Assembly (NCBI GenBank): GCA_028702895.1
Contig: JAQVNZ010000027.1
Coordinates: forward strand, 1-11,654
Reading direction: 5' to 3'
DNA length: 11,654 bases
From: Candidatus Iainarchaeum sp.
GTDB taxonomy: Archaea > Iainarchaeota > Iainarchaeia > Iainarchaeales > JAAZKV01
The notes under the pieces are model-generated. The model ran no database searches, was not told the origin of the DNA, and saw nothing but the letters and a program-made list of their open reading frames with translations. How positions within the stretch are numbered: position 1 is the stretch's first letter; every line of letters begins with the position of its first letter. Both the position numbers and the translations under genes were made by a program. This document shows, in pieces, positions 5,274-11,654 of the stretch.

Positions 5274-6365
5274 ATGAAATCAATAATAGAAGACGCTGTC
5301 ACAAAGACAACAAAAACAAATGACGATAGGTTAGAAGAATTTGGGACACCAAAAATAATGGTTGTAGGTTGTGGAGGAGCAGGATGTAATGCAGTTAACA
5401 GATTAGCCGCAATGGGTATTTCTGGAGCACAATTAGTTGCAATTAACACTGACAAACAACACTTAGCAATTGTTAATGATGAAGTTACAAAAGTTTTAAT
5501 TGGGAAAAGTGTTACAAGAGGTTTAGGTGCTGGAGGATATCCTGAAGTAGGAGCAAAAGCAGCTGAAGTATCTAGAAACGCTTTAGAAGAAATATTATCA
5601 GGAGTAGACATGCTATTCTTATCAGCTGGAATGGGTGGAGGAACAGGAACAGGTTCAGCACCAATCGTAGCAAGTATAGCAAGAGAACAAGGCGCAATAG
5701 TAATCGCAATGGTAACATACCCATTTGCACTAGAAAAAGCTAGATTAATAAAAGCAGAAGAAGGAATAGAAGCTTTACAAAAAGTTACTGACACTGTAGT
5801 AGTAATTGACAATAATAGGTTAGTAGAATTAGTACCTAATCTACCAATACAAGACGCTTTTAAAGTAGCAGATGAAGTAATTGCAAGAACAGTTAGAGGA
5901 ATAACTGAAACAATTACACAACCATCACTAGTAAACTTAGATTACGCAGATGTTCGAAGTATAATGAGTAATCAAGGATTAAGTGTAATCGCTGTTGGAG
6001 AAAGTAAATCAGTTGACAAAGTAAACGAAGTAGTAGAAGACACTTTGAAAAACGCTTTACTAGACATTGATATTGGTGGAGCAACAGGATGTTTAATACA
6101 CATAACTGGTGGCCCTGACCTAACACTTGGAGAAGCAAATGGTGTTGGAGAAATGTTAACAGACAAAATTGATCCAAAAGCAACTGTAATTTGGGGAGCA
6201 AGAGTAGACCCAACATTTGAAAACAAAATAGAAGTAATTTGTATTTTTACAGGGGTACATAGTCCATATATTAAAAGTGGAAATGTAAAAAATGCTAGTA
6301 AGGACAATAGTTATAGATCTTCAAGAGATAGAAACAATGATCTAGATCTAGATTTTGTTAACTAA
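5274..6365 (+). CDS. ftsZ: Cell division GTPase FtsZ
   Basis: FtsZ is the tubulin-like GTPase that polymerises at midcell to guide division. The 363-residue protein has a short N-terminal extension (1-26), then GCGGAGCN (32-39), LIGKSVTRGLGAGGYPEVG, the tubulin signature GGGTGTGS (121-128), a T7 synergy loop NLDYADVRSIM (from N221; D223 and D226 are the catalytic acids), and the C-terminal activation domain through about residue 335. A polar linker of about 20 residues rich in Ser, Asn, Arg and Asp ends in DLDLDFVN, a likely partner-binding tail. The start is ATG 5274, with GGTG 5 nt upstream. The coding sequence is visibly less AT-rich than its neighbours, with many GCA, ACA and GTA codons, in keeping with high expression. 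A GC-rich hairpin terminator follows. Archaea often have FtsZ1 and FtsZ2; I cannot assign which this is. Confidence 0.98.
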   Translation: MKSIIEDAVTKTTKTNDDRLEEFGTPKIMVVGCGGAGCNAVNRLAAMGISGAQLVAINTDKQHLAIVNDEVTKVLIGKSVTRGLGAGGYPEVGAKAAEVSRNALEEILSGVDMLFLSAGMGGGTGTGSAPIVASIAREQGAIVIAMVTYPFALEKARLIKAEEGIEALQKVTDTVVVIDNNRLVELVPNLPIQDAFKVADEVIARTVRGITETITQPSLVNLDYADVRSIMSNQGLSVIAVGESKSVDKVNEVVEDTLKNALLDIDIGGATGCLIHITGGPDLTLGEANGVGEMLTDKIDPKATVIWGARVDPTFENKIEVICIFTGVHSPYIKSGNVKNASKDNSYRSSRDRNNDLDLDFVN

Positions 6366-6391
6366 ATTAAACTCAAAAATAAATTCAATCC

Positions 6392-6426
6392 GAGGGGACT
6401 AATTTCCCCCTCCCTTTTTTTAAATT
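6392..6426 (+). terminator. GC-rich hairpin terminator after ftsZ
   Basis: GAGGGG (6392-6397) pairs with CCCCTC (6407-6412) across a 9-nt loop, followed by a T-tract from 6415. It looks like a bacterial intrinsic terminator and stands out sharply from the AT-rich surroundings. It lies 27 nt after the ftsZ stop codon and separates ftsZ from the protease gene. Confidence 0.8.
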
Positions 6427-6459
6427 TTTTATTGATTTTAAAAAAATGTTTCAATCACA

Positions 6460-6467
6460 TTTATAAT
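6460..6467 (+). promoter_or_regulatory. TATA box of the site-2 protease gene (leaderless)
   Basis: TTTATAAT is centred about 25 nt before ATG 6489, and no Shine-Dalgarno site lies between. It indicates a promoter separate from ftsZ and a leaderless transcript. Confidence 0.6.
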
Positions 6468-6488
6468 AATTAATATCATTATTTTATC

Positions 6489-8225
6489 ATGCCAAACAAA
6501 AAAAGCACTAATTCTAATAAAAAAAATACTATTGTTAGTAAAAAAAATACGGTTGTAAATAAAAAAAATATTTCTTCTAATAAAAAAATTATTCTTAAAG
6601 AAAACTCTACGTTTAATAAAGAAAATATTGAATCTAAAAGAAAAATAATAAAATCTAAAAGAAAAGCCGAGAAATTAAAAAGAATGAAAGAAAATTCAAA
6701 AAAAAGTTTGGATAAAAACAAAAAAATGGTTTATTGGAAACCATTTGTAATAGCAATTTTATTATTTATTTTATCTTTAAGCGAATTTATGCTTAATGGT
6801 GAAAGCATGTTATTTTGGATACTATTTACTATTTCAATAATAGTTATAATCCCAAATATCTTTTGGTTAAAACTAGGTTTGGGCGTACCTTTTGGTTTGC
6901 CTTTTATTGCAACAATGTTAAAAACAAAATATTTTATTAAAACAATTCAAAATTTATCTAAACACGCAAGAATACTAGAAATTATTAGCATACTTGGATT
7001 ATTTTTAGGATTTGGATTAGCTGGAATAGATTATTGGGTTGCTAGAGAAAAAGGTGGGATAAAAAGAATAATAATACTCTTAATAGGCGCGATTGGATTA
7101 TATATTATTTTTAAATTATTTTTAGAAATGCTTTTTATGGTTCCAGCCCTAGCACCAATATTATTATTGTGTTTAATAAGTTTTATTCTGATTGGATTAG
7201 GTGGATTAACATTAAGTATCCTTGTAGGTTATGGGTTTTTATCGGTAATAGCATTATTTAGCGCAAAACAAATTATACCACAAATTTACCCAGTTATCCC
7301 TGGTGTTTCAATTCCTGGAATTGGAGTAATAGTCCCATTTATTGCCTGGATTTCACTAGGATTAATACTAATAATACACGAATTTTCCCACGGAATATTA
7401 TTAGTAAAATATAAAGAAAAATTAAAATCAGTGGGAGTAATTTTATTAGGAATATTTCCTATGGGGGCATTCGTAGAACAAGATGACAAAACTTTTATAA
7501 AAAAAAGTGAGAAAAAACAAATACTTGTTTTAAGCGCTGGGCCATCTAGTAATTTATTTACTATGGCAATTGGATTTATTATTTTATTATTATTTACAAT
7601 GATGGTTAGTCCAATTGTGACTGAAATAAATAATGAATATTCTAAAACTACTTCTGGAGTAAGAATAGCTTCTATTGAAGAACAAGTTTCTTTTTTTGGA
7701 ATAGTAAAAGATTCTCCTGCAAAAGGAGTATTGTTTGAAGGGGATGAAATGCTACTAGTAAATGATTCAAATGATATTACTATTAATAATTTAAAAAAAG
7801 AGATAATGACTTCAAATAAAGTGAATTTAACTATTTTAAGAAATAATGAAATAAAAAAAGTTGAAATAGAACCAGTATTATTTGAAGATTTAAATTATAG
7901 GATGATCGGAGTTGTTTTTGAGCAAATTCCAACAGGTTATGTTCCACCATTTCATATTAGTTTAAGTAGTATGATAATACAATCAATTCATTCCATAATA
8001 TTCTTTTTCTTTATACTAAGCTTTGCTATTGGAATGTTTAATTTTCTTCCAAGTGATCCACTTGACGGTGGAAGAATAGCAAAATTTGTTTTACTACCAT
8101 ATTTTTCTTTCTTAAAAATGAATAAAAAAGAAACAATGTTATTTATTGGAAGAGTATTTACTTGGATATTTGTAATATCAATATTACTAAATTTATTACC
8201 TTATATTACAATATTTTTAGGATAA
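6489..8225 (+). CDS. Site-2-protease-like intramembrane zinc metalloprotease (M50) with PDZ domain
   Basis: The 578-residue protein belongs to peptidase family M50, which cuts membrane-spanning substrates, often to release regulators. The zinc motif HEFSH is at 297-301 and the second active-site motif, NFLPSDPLDGG, at 518-528 supplies the metal-binding Asp526. Between them a soluble stretch (about 378-475) with DSPAKGVLFEGDEML looks like a PDZ domain. Multiple hydrophobic helices surround these motifs, including several before the catalytic helix, as in long archaeal members. The first roughly 75 residues are unusual: a Lys/Asn/Ser-rich tail made of degenerate 7-residue repeats (NKKNTIV, SKKNTVV, NKKNISS), encoded by DNA with A7-A8 runs, probably disordered and cytoplasmic. 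The substrate is unknown. The gene has its own leaderless promoter and is not in an operon with ftsZ. Confidence 0.93.
   Translation: MPNKKSTNSNKKNTIVSKKNTVVNKKNISSNKKIILKENSTFNKENIESKRKIIKSKRKAEKLKRMKENSKKSLDKNKKMVYWKPFVIAILLFILSLSEFMLNGESMLFWILFTISIIVIIPNIFWLKLGLGVPFGLPFIATMLKTKYFIKTIQNLSKHARILEIISILGLFLGFGLAGIDYWVAREKGGIKRIIILLIGAIGLYIIFKLFLEMLFMVPALAPILLLCLISFILIGLGGLTLSILVGYGFLSVIALFSAKQIIPQIYPVIPGVSIPGIGVIVPFIAWISLGLILIIHEFSHGILLVKYKEKLKSVGVILLGIFPMGAFVEQDDKTFIKKSEKKQILVLSAGPSSNLFTMAIGFIILLLFTMMVSPIVTEINNEYSKTTSGVRIASIEEQVSFFGIVKDSPAKGVLFEGDEMLLVNDSNDITINNLKKEIMTSNKVNLTILRNNEIKKVEIEPVLFEDLNYRMIGVVFEQIPTGYVPPFHISLSSMIIQSIHSIIFFFFILSFAIGMFNFLPSDPLDGGRIAKFVLLPYFSFLKMNKKETMLFIGRVFTWIFVISILLNLLPYITIFLG
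6497..6600 (+). repeat. Degenerate 21-bp repeats with A7-A8 tracts in the protease N-terminus
   Basis: Five A-runs of 7-8 bases recur at roughly 21-bp spacing inside the start of the protease gene, encoding 7-residue repeats of the type NKKNxxx. The units have diverged at other positions. The A-runs are slippage-prone, and a change of one base would shift the frame near the N-terminus. Confidence 0.6.
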
Positions 8226-8266
8226 ATTATTTTAACTTTTTGTAATAAATTAATTTATATTTTTTA

Positions 8267-8299
8267 TAGGATTAGATTATTTTTTAGGATTAGATTATT
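8267..8299. repeat. Two direct copies of a 15-bp sequence, 18 bp apart
   Basis: TAGGATTAGATTATT occurs at 8267-8281 and 8285-8299, in the intergenic region after the protease gene. I see no clear function; it may be a simple local duplication. Confidence 0.7.
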
Positions 8300-8307
8300 C
8301 TATACTT

Positions 8308-8315
8308 TTTATAAT
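8308..8315 (+). promoter_or_regulatory. Possible TATA box for the structured RNA downstream
   Basis: TTTATAAT-type sequence within ACTTTTTATAATAAATT closely matches the box in front of the protease gene. A start about 25 nt later would fall near 8337-8341, just before the hairpin at 8350. In this AT-rich DNA such matches also arise by chance. Confidence 0.3.
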
Positions 8316-8339
8316 AAATTATTTTTAAAAATAAAATTA

Positions 8340-8425
8340 AAAAATATAGGCCCTAGTAAAACACTAGGGCATAACTAAGAGAGTTTTTTTTTGAGAAAAT
8401 GAATAGAGTATAAACTCTAATTCAC
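8340..8425 (+). ncRNA. Candidate small structured RNA (unrecognised)
   Basis: In the 425-bp gap between the protease and FEN-1 genes, one short stretch is much richer in G+C and well structured. GCCCTAGT (8350-8357) pairs perfectly with ACTAGGGC (8363-8370) around a 5-nt loop AAAAC. After a run of nine T, GAATAGAGT (8401-8409) pairs with ACTCTAATTC (8414-8423), with one bulge, around ATAA. AGAGTTT (8380-8386) could instead pair with AAACTCT (8412-8418), so two folds compete. It cannot be the leader of FEN-1, whose promoter lies at 8621. It may be an independent RNA or the 3' end of the protease transcript. I do not recognise a known RNA family. The rest of 8226-8650 is AT-rich with short repeats and a TATATATG/CATATATA dyad (8454-8490). 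Confidence 0.4.
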
Positions 8426-8620
8426 GGTAAACTATTTTGTTGTTTTTGTAATATATATATGTTCCCTTAATGAATTTGTTTTCATATATAACATATTTTT
8501 TTAAAAAAATAGTTTTTTTAGAAATATTGTTTTAAATAAATTTTTTTATTTGTAAATTAACGTTTTTTGTAATATAATTAATTTTTTTAGAATAATATTA
8601 TTTTTTAAAAAAATAATTTC

Positions 8621-8630
8621 CTTTTAAAGT
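8621..8630 (+). promoter_or_regulatory. TATA box of the FEN-1 gene (leaderless)
   Basis: CTTTTAAAGT is centred 25 nt before ATG 8651, with no ribosome site between, as for the other leaderless genes here. Confidence 0.6.
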
Positions 8631-8650
8631 ATTTTGTTTATAATTCTAGT

Positions 8651-9682
8651 ATGGGTGTAAATTTATCAAAACTCGTTGAAAAAGAAGAGATAATAGTTGA
8701 TTCTTTATCTGGTAAAAAAATTGGTATTGATTCATATAATATGTTATATCAATTTTTAGCTTCTATTAGAGGTGCCGATGGATTACCATTAGCAGATAGT
8801 AATGGTAATGTTACTTCTCATCTAACAGGATTATTTTACAGAACAATTAATTTAATTGACAAAGGAATAAAACCAGTTTATATTTTTGATGGAAAACCTA
8901 GTGAATTAAAAAAAGAAACTCTTAGAAAAAGAAGAGAAATTAGAACAGATGCAGAAAAAAAATCTAGTGACGCATTACAAGCAGGTGATTTATTTGAAGC
9001 AAAAAAATTTGGGTCCCGTGCATTAAAATTAACTCCTTTAATGGTTGATGAAGCAAAAACACTCTTGAAATTCATGGGTGTTCCTATTGTTAATGCTCCA
9101 CAAGAAGGTGAAGCCCAAGCAAGTATAATGAATTCTAAAAAAGTTATTGATGGAGTAGTATCACAAGATTTTGATTGCTTGTTATTTGGGGCAAATAATT
9201 TATATCGAAACGTTGGTTTCTCAGGAAAAAGAAAAGTTGCTGGAAAAAATTTTTATGTGGATATAAAACCAGAACATATTTCATTAGAAAATGTTTTACA
9301 AAAACTAGGTATTAGTAGACAAAAATTGATTTGGTTAGGAATTTTAGTTGGAACGGATTTTAATAAAAAATTTCCTAAGATTGGGCCAAAAACAGCAATA
9401 AAACTTGTTAGTGAAAATGATTCTTTTGAAGAAATAATAATTAAAACCGGTTTTGAACCAGATTTTGATTTTAAAGAAATAGAAGAAATATTTCTAAATC
9501 CGGTTAGTTGTGATGTGGATGAAAGTGAATTGTTAGAAAAAATGCCTAACCGCGAAAAGTTATTAGAATTTTTAGTAGAAAAACATGATTTTTCAAAAGA
9601 AAGAATAGAATCTACGTTGAATCGATTCTTAAAAGAAAAAGAAGAAAGAGAAAAACAAAAAGGATTAAGTGAATGGTTTTAA
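8651..9682 (+). CDS. fen: Flap endonuclease 1 (FEN-1)
   Basis: FEN-1 removes 5' flaps during Okazaki-fragment maturation and long-patch base excision repair. The 343-residue length is normal for archaea. The N-domain starts MGVNLSKL and holds D27 (IGIDSYN) and D80 (IFDGKPSELK); the I-domain holds E152 and E154 (QEGEAQAS), D173 and D175 (SQDFDCLLFG), and D236 (VGTDFN). These are the acidic residues that bind the two catalytic metals. A helix-hairpin-helix, KFPKIGPKTAIKL, follows D236. The last residues, QKGLSEWF, form a PIP box for the sliding clamp PCNA. The stop codon lies inside a terminator hairpin. The gene is convergent with the U32-family gene and has its own promoter. Confidence 0.98.
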   Translation: MGVNLSKLVEKEEIIVDSLSGKKIGIDSYNMLYQFLASIRGADGLPLADSNGNVTSHLTGLFYRTINLIDKGIKPVYIFDGKPSELKKETLRKRREIRTDAEKKSSDALQAGDLFEAKKFGSRALKLTPLMVDEAKTLLKFMGVPIVNAPQEGEAQASIMNSKKVIDGVVSQDFDCLLFGANNLYRNVGFSGKRKVAGKNFYVDIKPEHISLENVLQKLGISRQKLIWLGILVGTDFNKKFPKIGPKTAIKLVSENDSFEEIIIKTGFEPDFDFKEIEEIFLNPVSCDVDESELLEKMPNREKLLEFLVEKHDFSKERIESTLNRFLKEKEEREKQKGLSEWF

Positions 9683-9712
9683 TTTTTTGATTAAAAAATT
9701 AAATAATTTTTT
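9679..9712 (+). terminator. Hairpin terminator overlapping the FEN-1 stop codon
   Basis: TTAATTTTTT (9679-9688) and AAAAAATTAA (9693-9702) form a perfect 10-bp stem with a 4-nt loop, then a T-tract at about 9707-9714. The TAA stop (9680-9682) is part of the stem. The symmetrical stem lies between convergent genes and could serve both. Confidence 0.6.
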
Positions 9713-9754
9713 TTGTTAGTAATATAATAGTAATTTATTTTAATTAGAATTAAT

Positions 9755-11654
9755 TTATTCTATTGGATTAAAATAATGTCCTCGTGTAAACTTAGATTTT
9801 TTAGTTGGTTTTTCATGATTTATTTTTCCAAGATAATATTTTAGAACATTTATTGCTTCGTCAATTGTAGTTTCTTTTAGATCAATTCCCCAGTTATTAA
9901 AATCTGAAAAAGTTTCTATTTCAAATAGCATATCTACGGGTAATGGATTATATAGTTTGAATAAATTGTTTTCAAATCGTGCTCTGTACTCGAAATCTTT
10001 CCTATCCGTTAATAAAAATTTATTTTTTTCAAAAATATTCTTTTTATCATATGCTTTTGATGTCATTAATAATGGGTAAAAAAATAATAAAGTTATTATT
10101 TTTTCTCGATGTGTTAATTTTTTTATTTCATCTAAAGAAAGTTCTATTGAAGGAATAATATTTTGTGCGCCTAAATCAGAATAATAATTAACTGCTATAG
10201 AATTATAACAATTCATTTCCCTATCAATAATAAACCCTAATTTATTTTTTAGAGCTATTTGTAATGATCCAATATTAGCACAAACAATAATCCAATTATT
10301 TTCAACAGCTTTTTTTTCAAATAAACTTAATTCTGATGATGATTGAATATTTTGAGCTTTTACAATAGAATTTTTTGGAAAAATTAGTTTAGTATTCTCA
10401 TCATTATAATAAAATATTTTATTAGCTTTCAAACCTTTTGTTTCATCAATAACAGTTTCTCTATAATCATCAACAAAAATAAAAAGATTTTTATTTTCTA
10501 TATTATTATTAATAATATTATTTTCCACATCTTTTTTTTCGTGAATGCAATTCAATAATTCGTTTTTCTTTCTTTCAAAAGATTTAATATTAACAAATTT
10601 TTCTTCTACTTCTTCTAAAGCAGTAGATATTTGATTTTTAAATTCCTTTAACTTACTTAATGGAATAAATTTTTCTTTAGAAATAACCGCAGTAAAGTTT
10701 TTTGGAATATAAAAAGAATATTCTTTAAACAATTTATCTTTAAGCATGTCCGAATCAACAGGGCGAGTTTGAGAACTTTGAAGAACATAATCTAATTTAA
10801 TTTTAAAAGAAGATTTAAATTTAGTATTATTTAATTGTGGAATATCAATATTAGCGATTAACATTTCATTCTCTTCATGAATGTTCATATTATATTCGTA
10901 TGAAAGTTTTTTCCCAGGATTATATTGTTTTGGAGTAGTATTGTATAATATTTGGCCTAATTGTAAATAAGGTTTTTTATTAAATTCTAAAAAAACTTTT
11001 TGTCCTTTTCTAGTAAACTTTAATTCTTTATCAAAACTAGTCATTTTTTTTATGAACAAATTCTCATAATCAGAATCCATTATTCTAGTAAGTTTATCAT
11101 ATTTGTCAAGATTTTCTAATAATTCTACTAAAACTCCTTGTCCTCTAAACGCAACTATTCTAGCCGTTTCTAAACCAAGACTACCAACACTATCAATAGT
11201 AGTTTTTTCTTCTTCATCTTTTAAATATAAAGTACCATTTTTTCGCAGATATGCTTTTTTCATTTCCATTAATTCTCCAAGAGTAGGTTTTTCTGTACTC
11301 CCAAAACAATTATCAATGGATTTTCTATAAACTCTAGAAACATTTTGAATATACTCATTACTCTTTAATCTTCCCTCTACTTTTAAAGAATCAATTCCAG
11401 CATCAATTAATTCTTGGATAATTTCAAAAGTACATAAATCTTTCATAGATAAAAATCTAGCTTTATCATTACTATCTACTTTAGAATATACTAGTCTGCA
11501 TGGTTGCATACACCTGCCTCTATTACCCGATTTATTAAAAACAAAGGATGAGAATAAGCATTGTCCAGAATATGAAAAACATTCAGCACCATGTGTAAAA
11601 ACTTCTACTTCTACATTTTTTGAATGCAAAAAATCTGATATTTCTTTTATTTCT
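9755..11654 (-). CDS. U32-family protein, RlhA-like (5' end beyond right edge)
   Basis: The frame stays open to the right edge, so the N-terminus is missing; the TTG at 11627-11629 is internal. The visible 632 or so residues begin EIKEISDF and soon reach the U32 signature EVFTHGAECFSYSGQC, then GRCMQPC. These cysteines (C-x6-C, then C about 16 residues on) match the iron-sulfur ligands known in U32 proteins such as RlhA, TrhP and UbiU/V. Next come SMKDLCTFEIIQELIDAGIDSLKVEGR, a barrel-like middle (LQLGQILYNTT), and a second U32-like half with CANIGSLQIAL and LLFFYPLLMTSKAY, ending in TRGHYFNPIE. Two halves plus the middle match E. coli RlhA, which hydroxylates a 23S rRNA cytidine; an RNA-modification role here is inference. 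Such proteins are often annotated as peptidase or collagenase, for which evidence is weak. Missing N-terminal part cannot be judged. Confidence 0.88.
   Translation of the reverse strand, partial: EIKEISDFLHSKNVEVEVFTHGAECFSYSGQCLFSSFVFNKSGNRGRCMQPCRLVYSKVDSNDKARFLSMKDLCTFEIIQELIDAGIDSLKVEGRLKSNEYIQNVSRVYRKSIDNCFGSTEKPTLGELMEMKKAYLRKNGTLYLKDEEEKTTIDSVGSLGLETARIVAFRGQGVLVELLENLDKYDKLTRIMDSDYENLFIKKMTSFDKELKFTRKGQKVFLEFNKKPYLQLGQILYNTTPKQYNPGKKLSYEYNMNIHEENEMLIANIDIPQLNNTKFKSSFKIKLDYVLQSSQTRPVDSDMLKDKLFKEYSFYIPKNFTAVISKEKFIPLSKLKEFKNQISTALEEVEEKFVNIKSFERKKNELLNCIHEKKDVENNIINNNIENKNLFIFVDDYRETVIDETKGLKANKIFYYNDENTKLIFPKNSIVKAQNIQSSSELSLFEKKAVENNWIIVCANIGSLQIALKNKLGFIIDREMNCYNSIAVNYYSDLGAQNIIPSIELSLDEIKKLTHREKIITLLFFYPLLMTSKAYDKKNIFEKNKFLLTDRKDFEYRARFENNLFKLYNPLPVDMLFEIETFSDFNNWGIDLKETTIDEAINVLKYYLGKINHEKPTKKSKFTRGHYFNPIE

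Noticed and set aside
5171..5812. Long open frame on the minus strand opposite the start of ftsZ (213 codons)
   Set aside because: It lies antisense to a certain ftsZ, its protein is rich in Ala, Pro and Ser as expected for a shadow frame, and it has no recognisable domain or ribosome site.
5914..6307. Two minus-strand frames inside ftsZ
   Set aside because: Both are antisense shadows of the conserved C-terminal half of ftsZ; one is almost pure Leu-rich low complexity.
6479..6721. Minus-strand 80-codon hydrophobic Phe/Leu-rich frame
   Set aside because: It is the complement of the A-rich repeats encoding the Lys/Asn tail of the protease, so the apparent membrane protein is an artefact of poly-A/poly-T.
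8340..8425. C/D-box sRNA
   Set aside because: I cannot find a convincing pair of C (RTGATGA) and D (CTGA) boxes in the segment on either strand.
11627..11629. TTG as the start codon of the U32 gene
   Set aside because: The frame continues open to the right edge and the conserved U32 N-terminal barrel strands expected before the cysteine motif are missing, so the gene is cut by the window.

Overview
The window is very AT-rich DNA and looks like chromosomal sequence from an archaeon, most likely a small-genome DPANN lineage (Woesearchaeota/Pacearchaeota-like; this placement is inference). The archaeal signs are a flap endonuclease of FEN-1 type ending in a PCNA-binding PIP box, an archaeal FtsZ, an archaeal-type site-2 protease, a tRNA gene without encoded CCA, and TATA-like boxes about 25 nt upstream of start codons that lack a ribosome-binding site (leaderless genes). 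A second set of genes carries GGTG- or GGAG-type Shine-Dalgarno sequences.

Layout. 1-306: the end of an unrecognised protein. 416-625 (minus): a short fragment resembling the N-terminal core-binding domain of a tyrosine recombinase, interrupted by an in-frame TAG and lying directly downstream of a tRNA-Asn gene (695-766, minus). 755-1037: degenerate tandem repeats built from the tRNA 5' end and small 3-nt-loop hairpins. 1076-2299 (minus): a DUF2207-like membrane protein. 2481-2852 (plus): a PPC/DUF296 protein without the usual histidines. 2851-2940: three copies of a 30-bp hairpin unit between convergent genes. 2975-3922 (minus): PRPP synthetase. 4072-4656 (plus): rubrerythrin. 4657-5273: a 617-bp gene-free region rich in dyads, with four TATACATAA motifs (the first three exactly 62 bp apart), leading into ftsZ (5274-6365). 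6392-6426: a GC-rich terminator. 6489-8225: site-2 protease. 8226-8650: intergenic DNA containing a probable small structured RNA. 8651-9682: FEN-1. 9755 to the right edge (minus): a U32-family, RlhA-like protein cut by the window end.

The genes are mostly single transcription units with their own promoters and terminators, not one operon. Together they cover housekeeping roles: PRPP supply, peroxide/oxygen defence, cell division, intramembrane proteolysis, Okazaki-fragment and repair processing, and probable RNA modification. The parts least explained by ordinary annotation are the tRNA-Asn neighbourhood (recombinase remnant plus tRNA-derived repeats), the ftsZ upstream region, and the structured segment at about 8340-8425.
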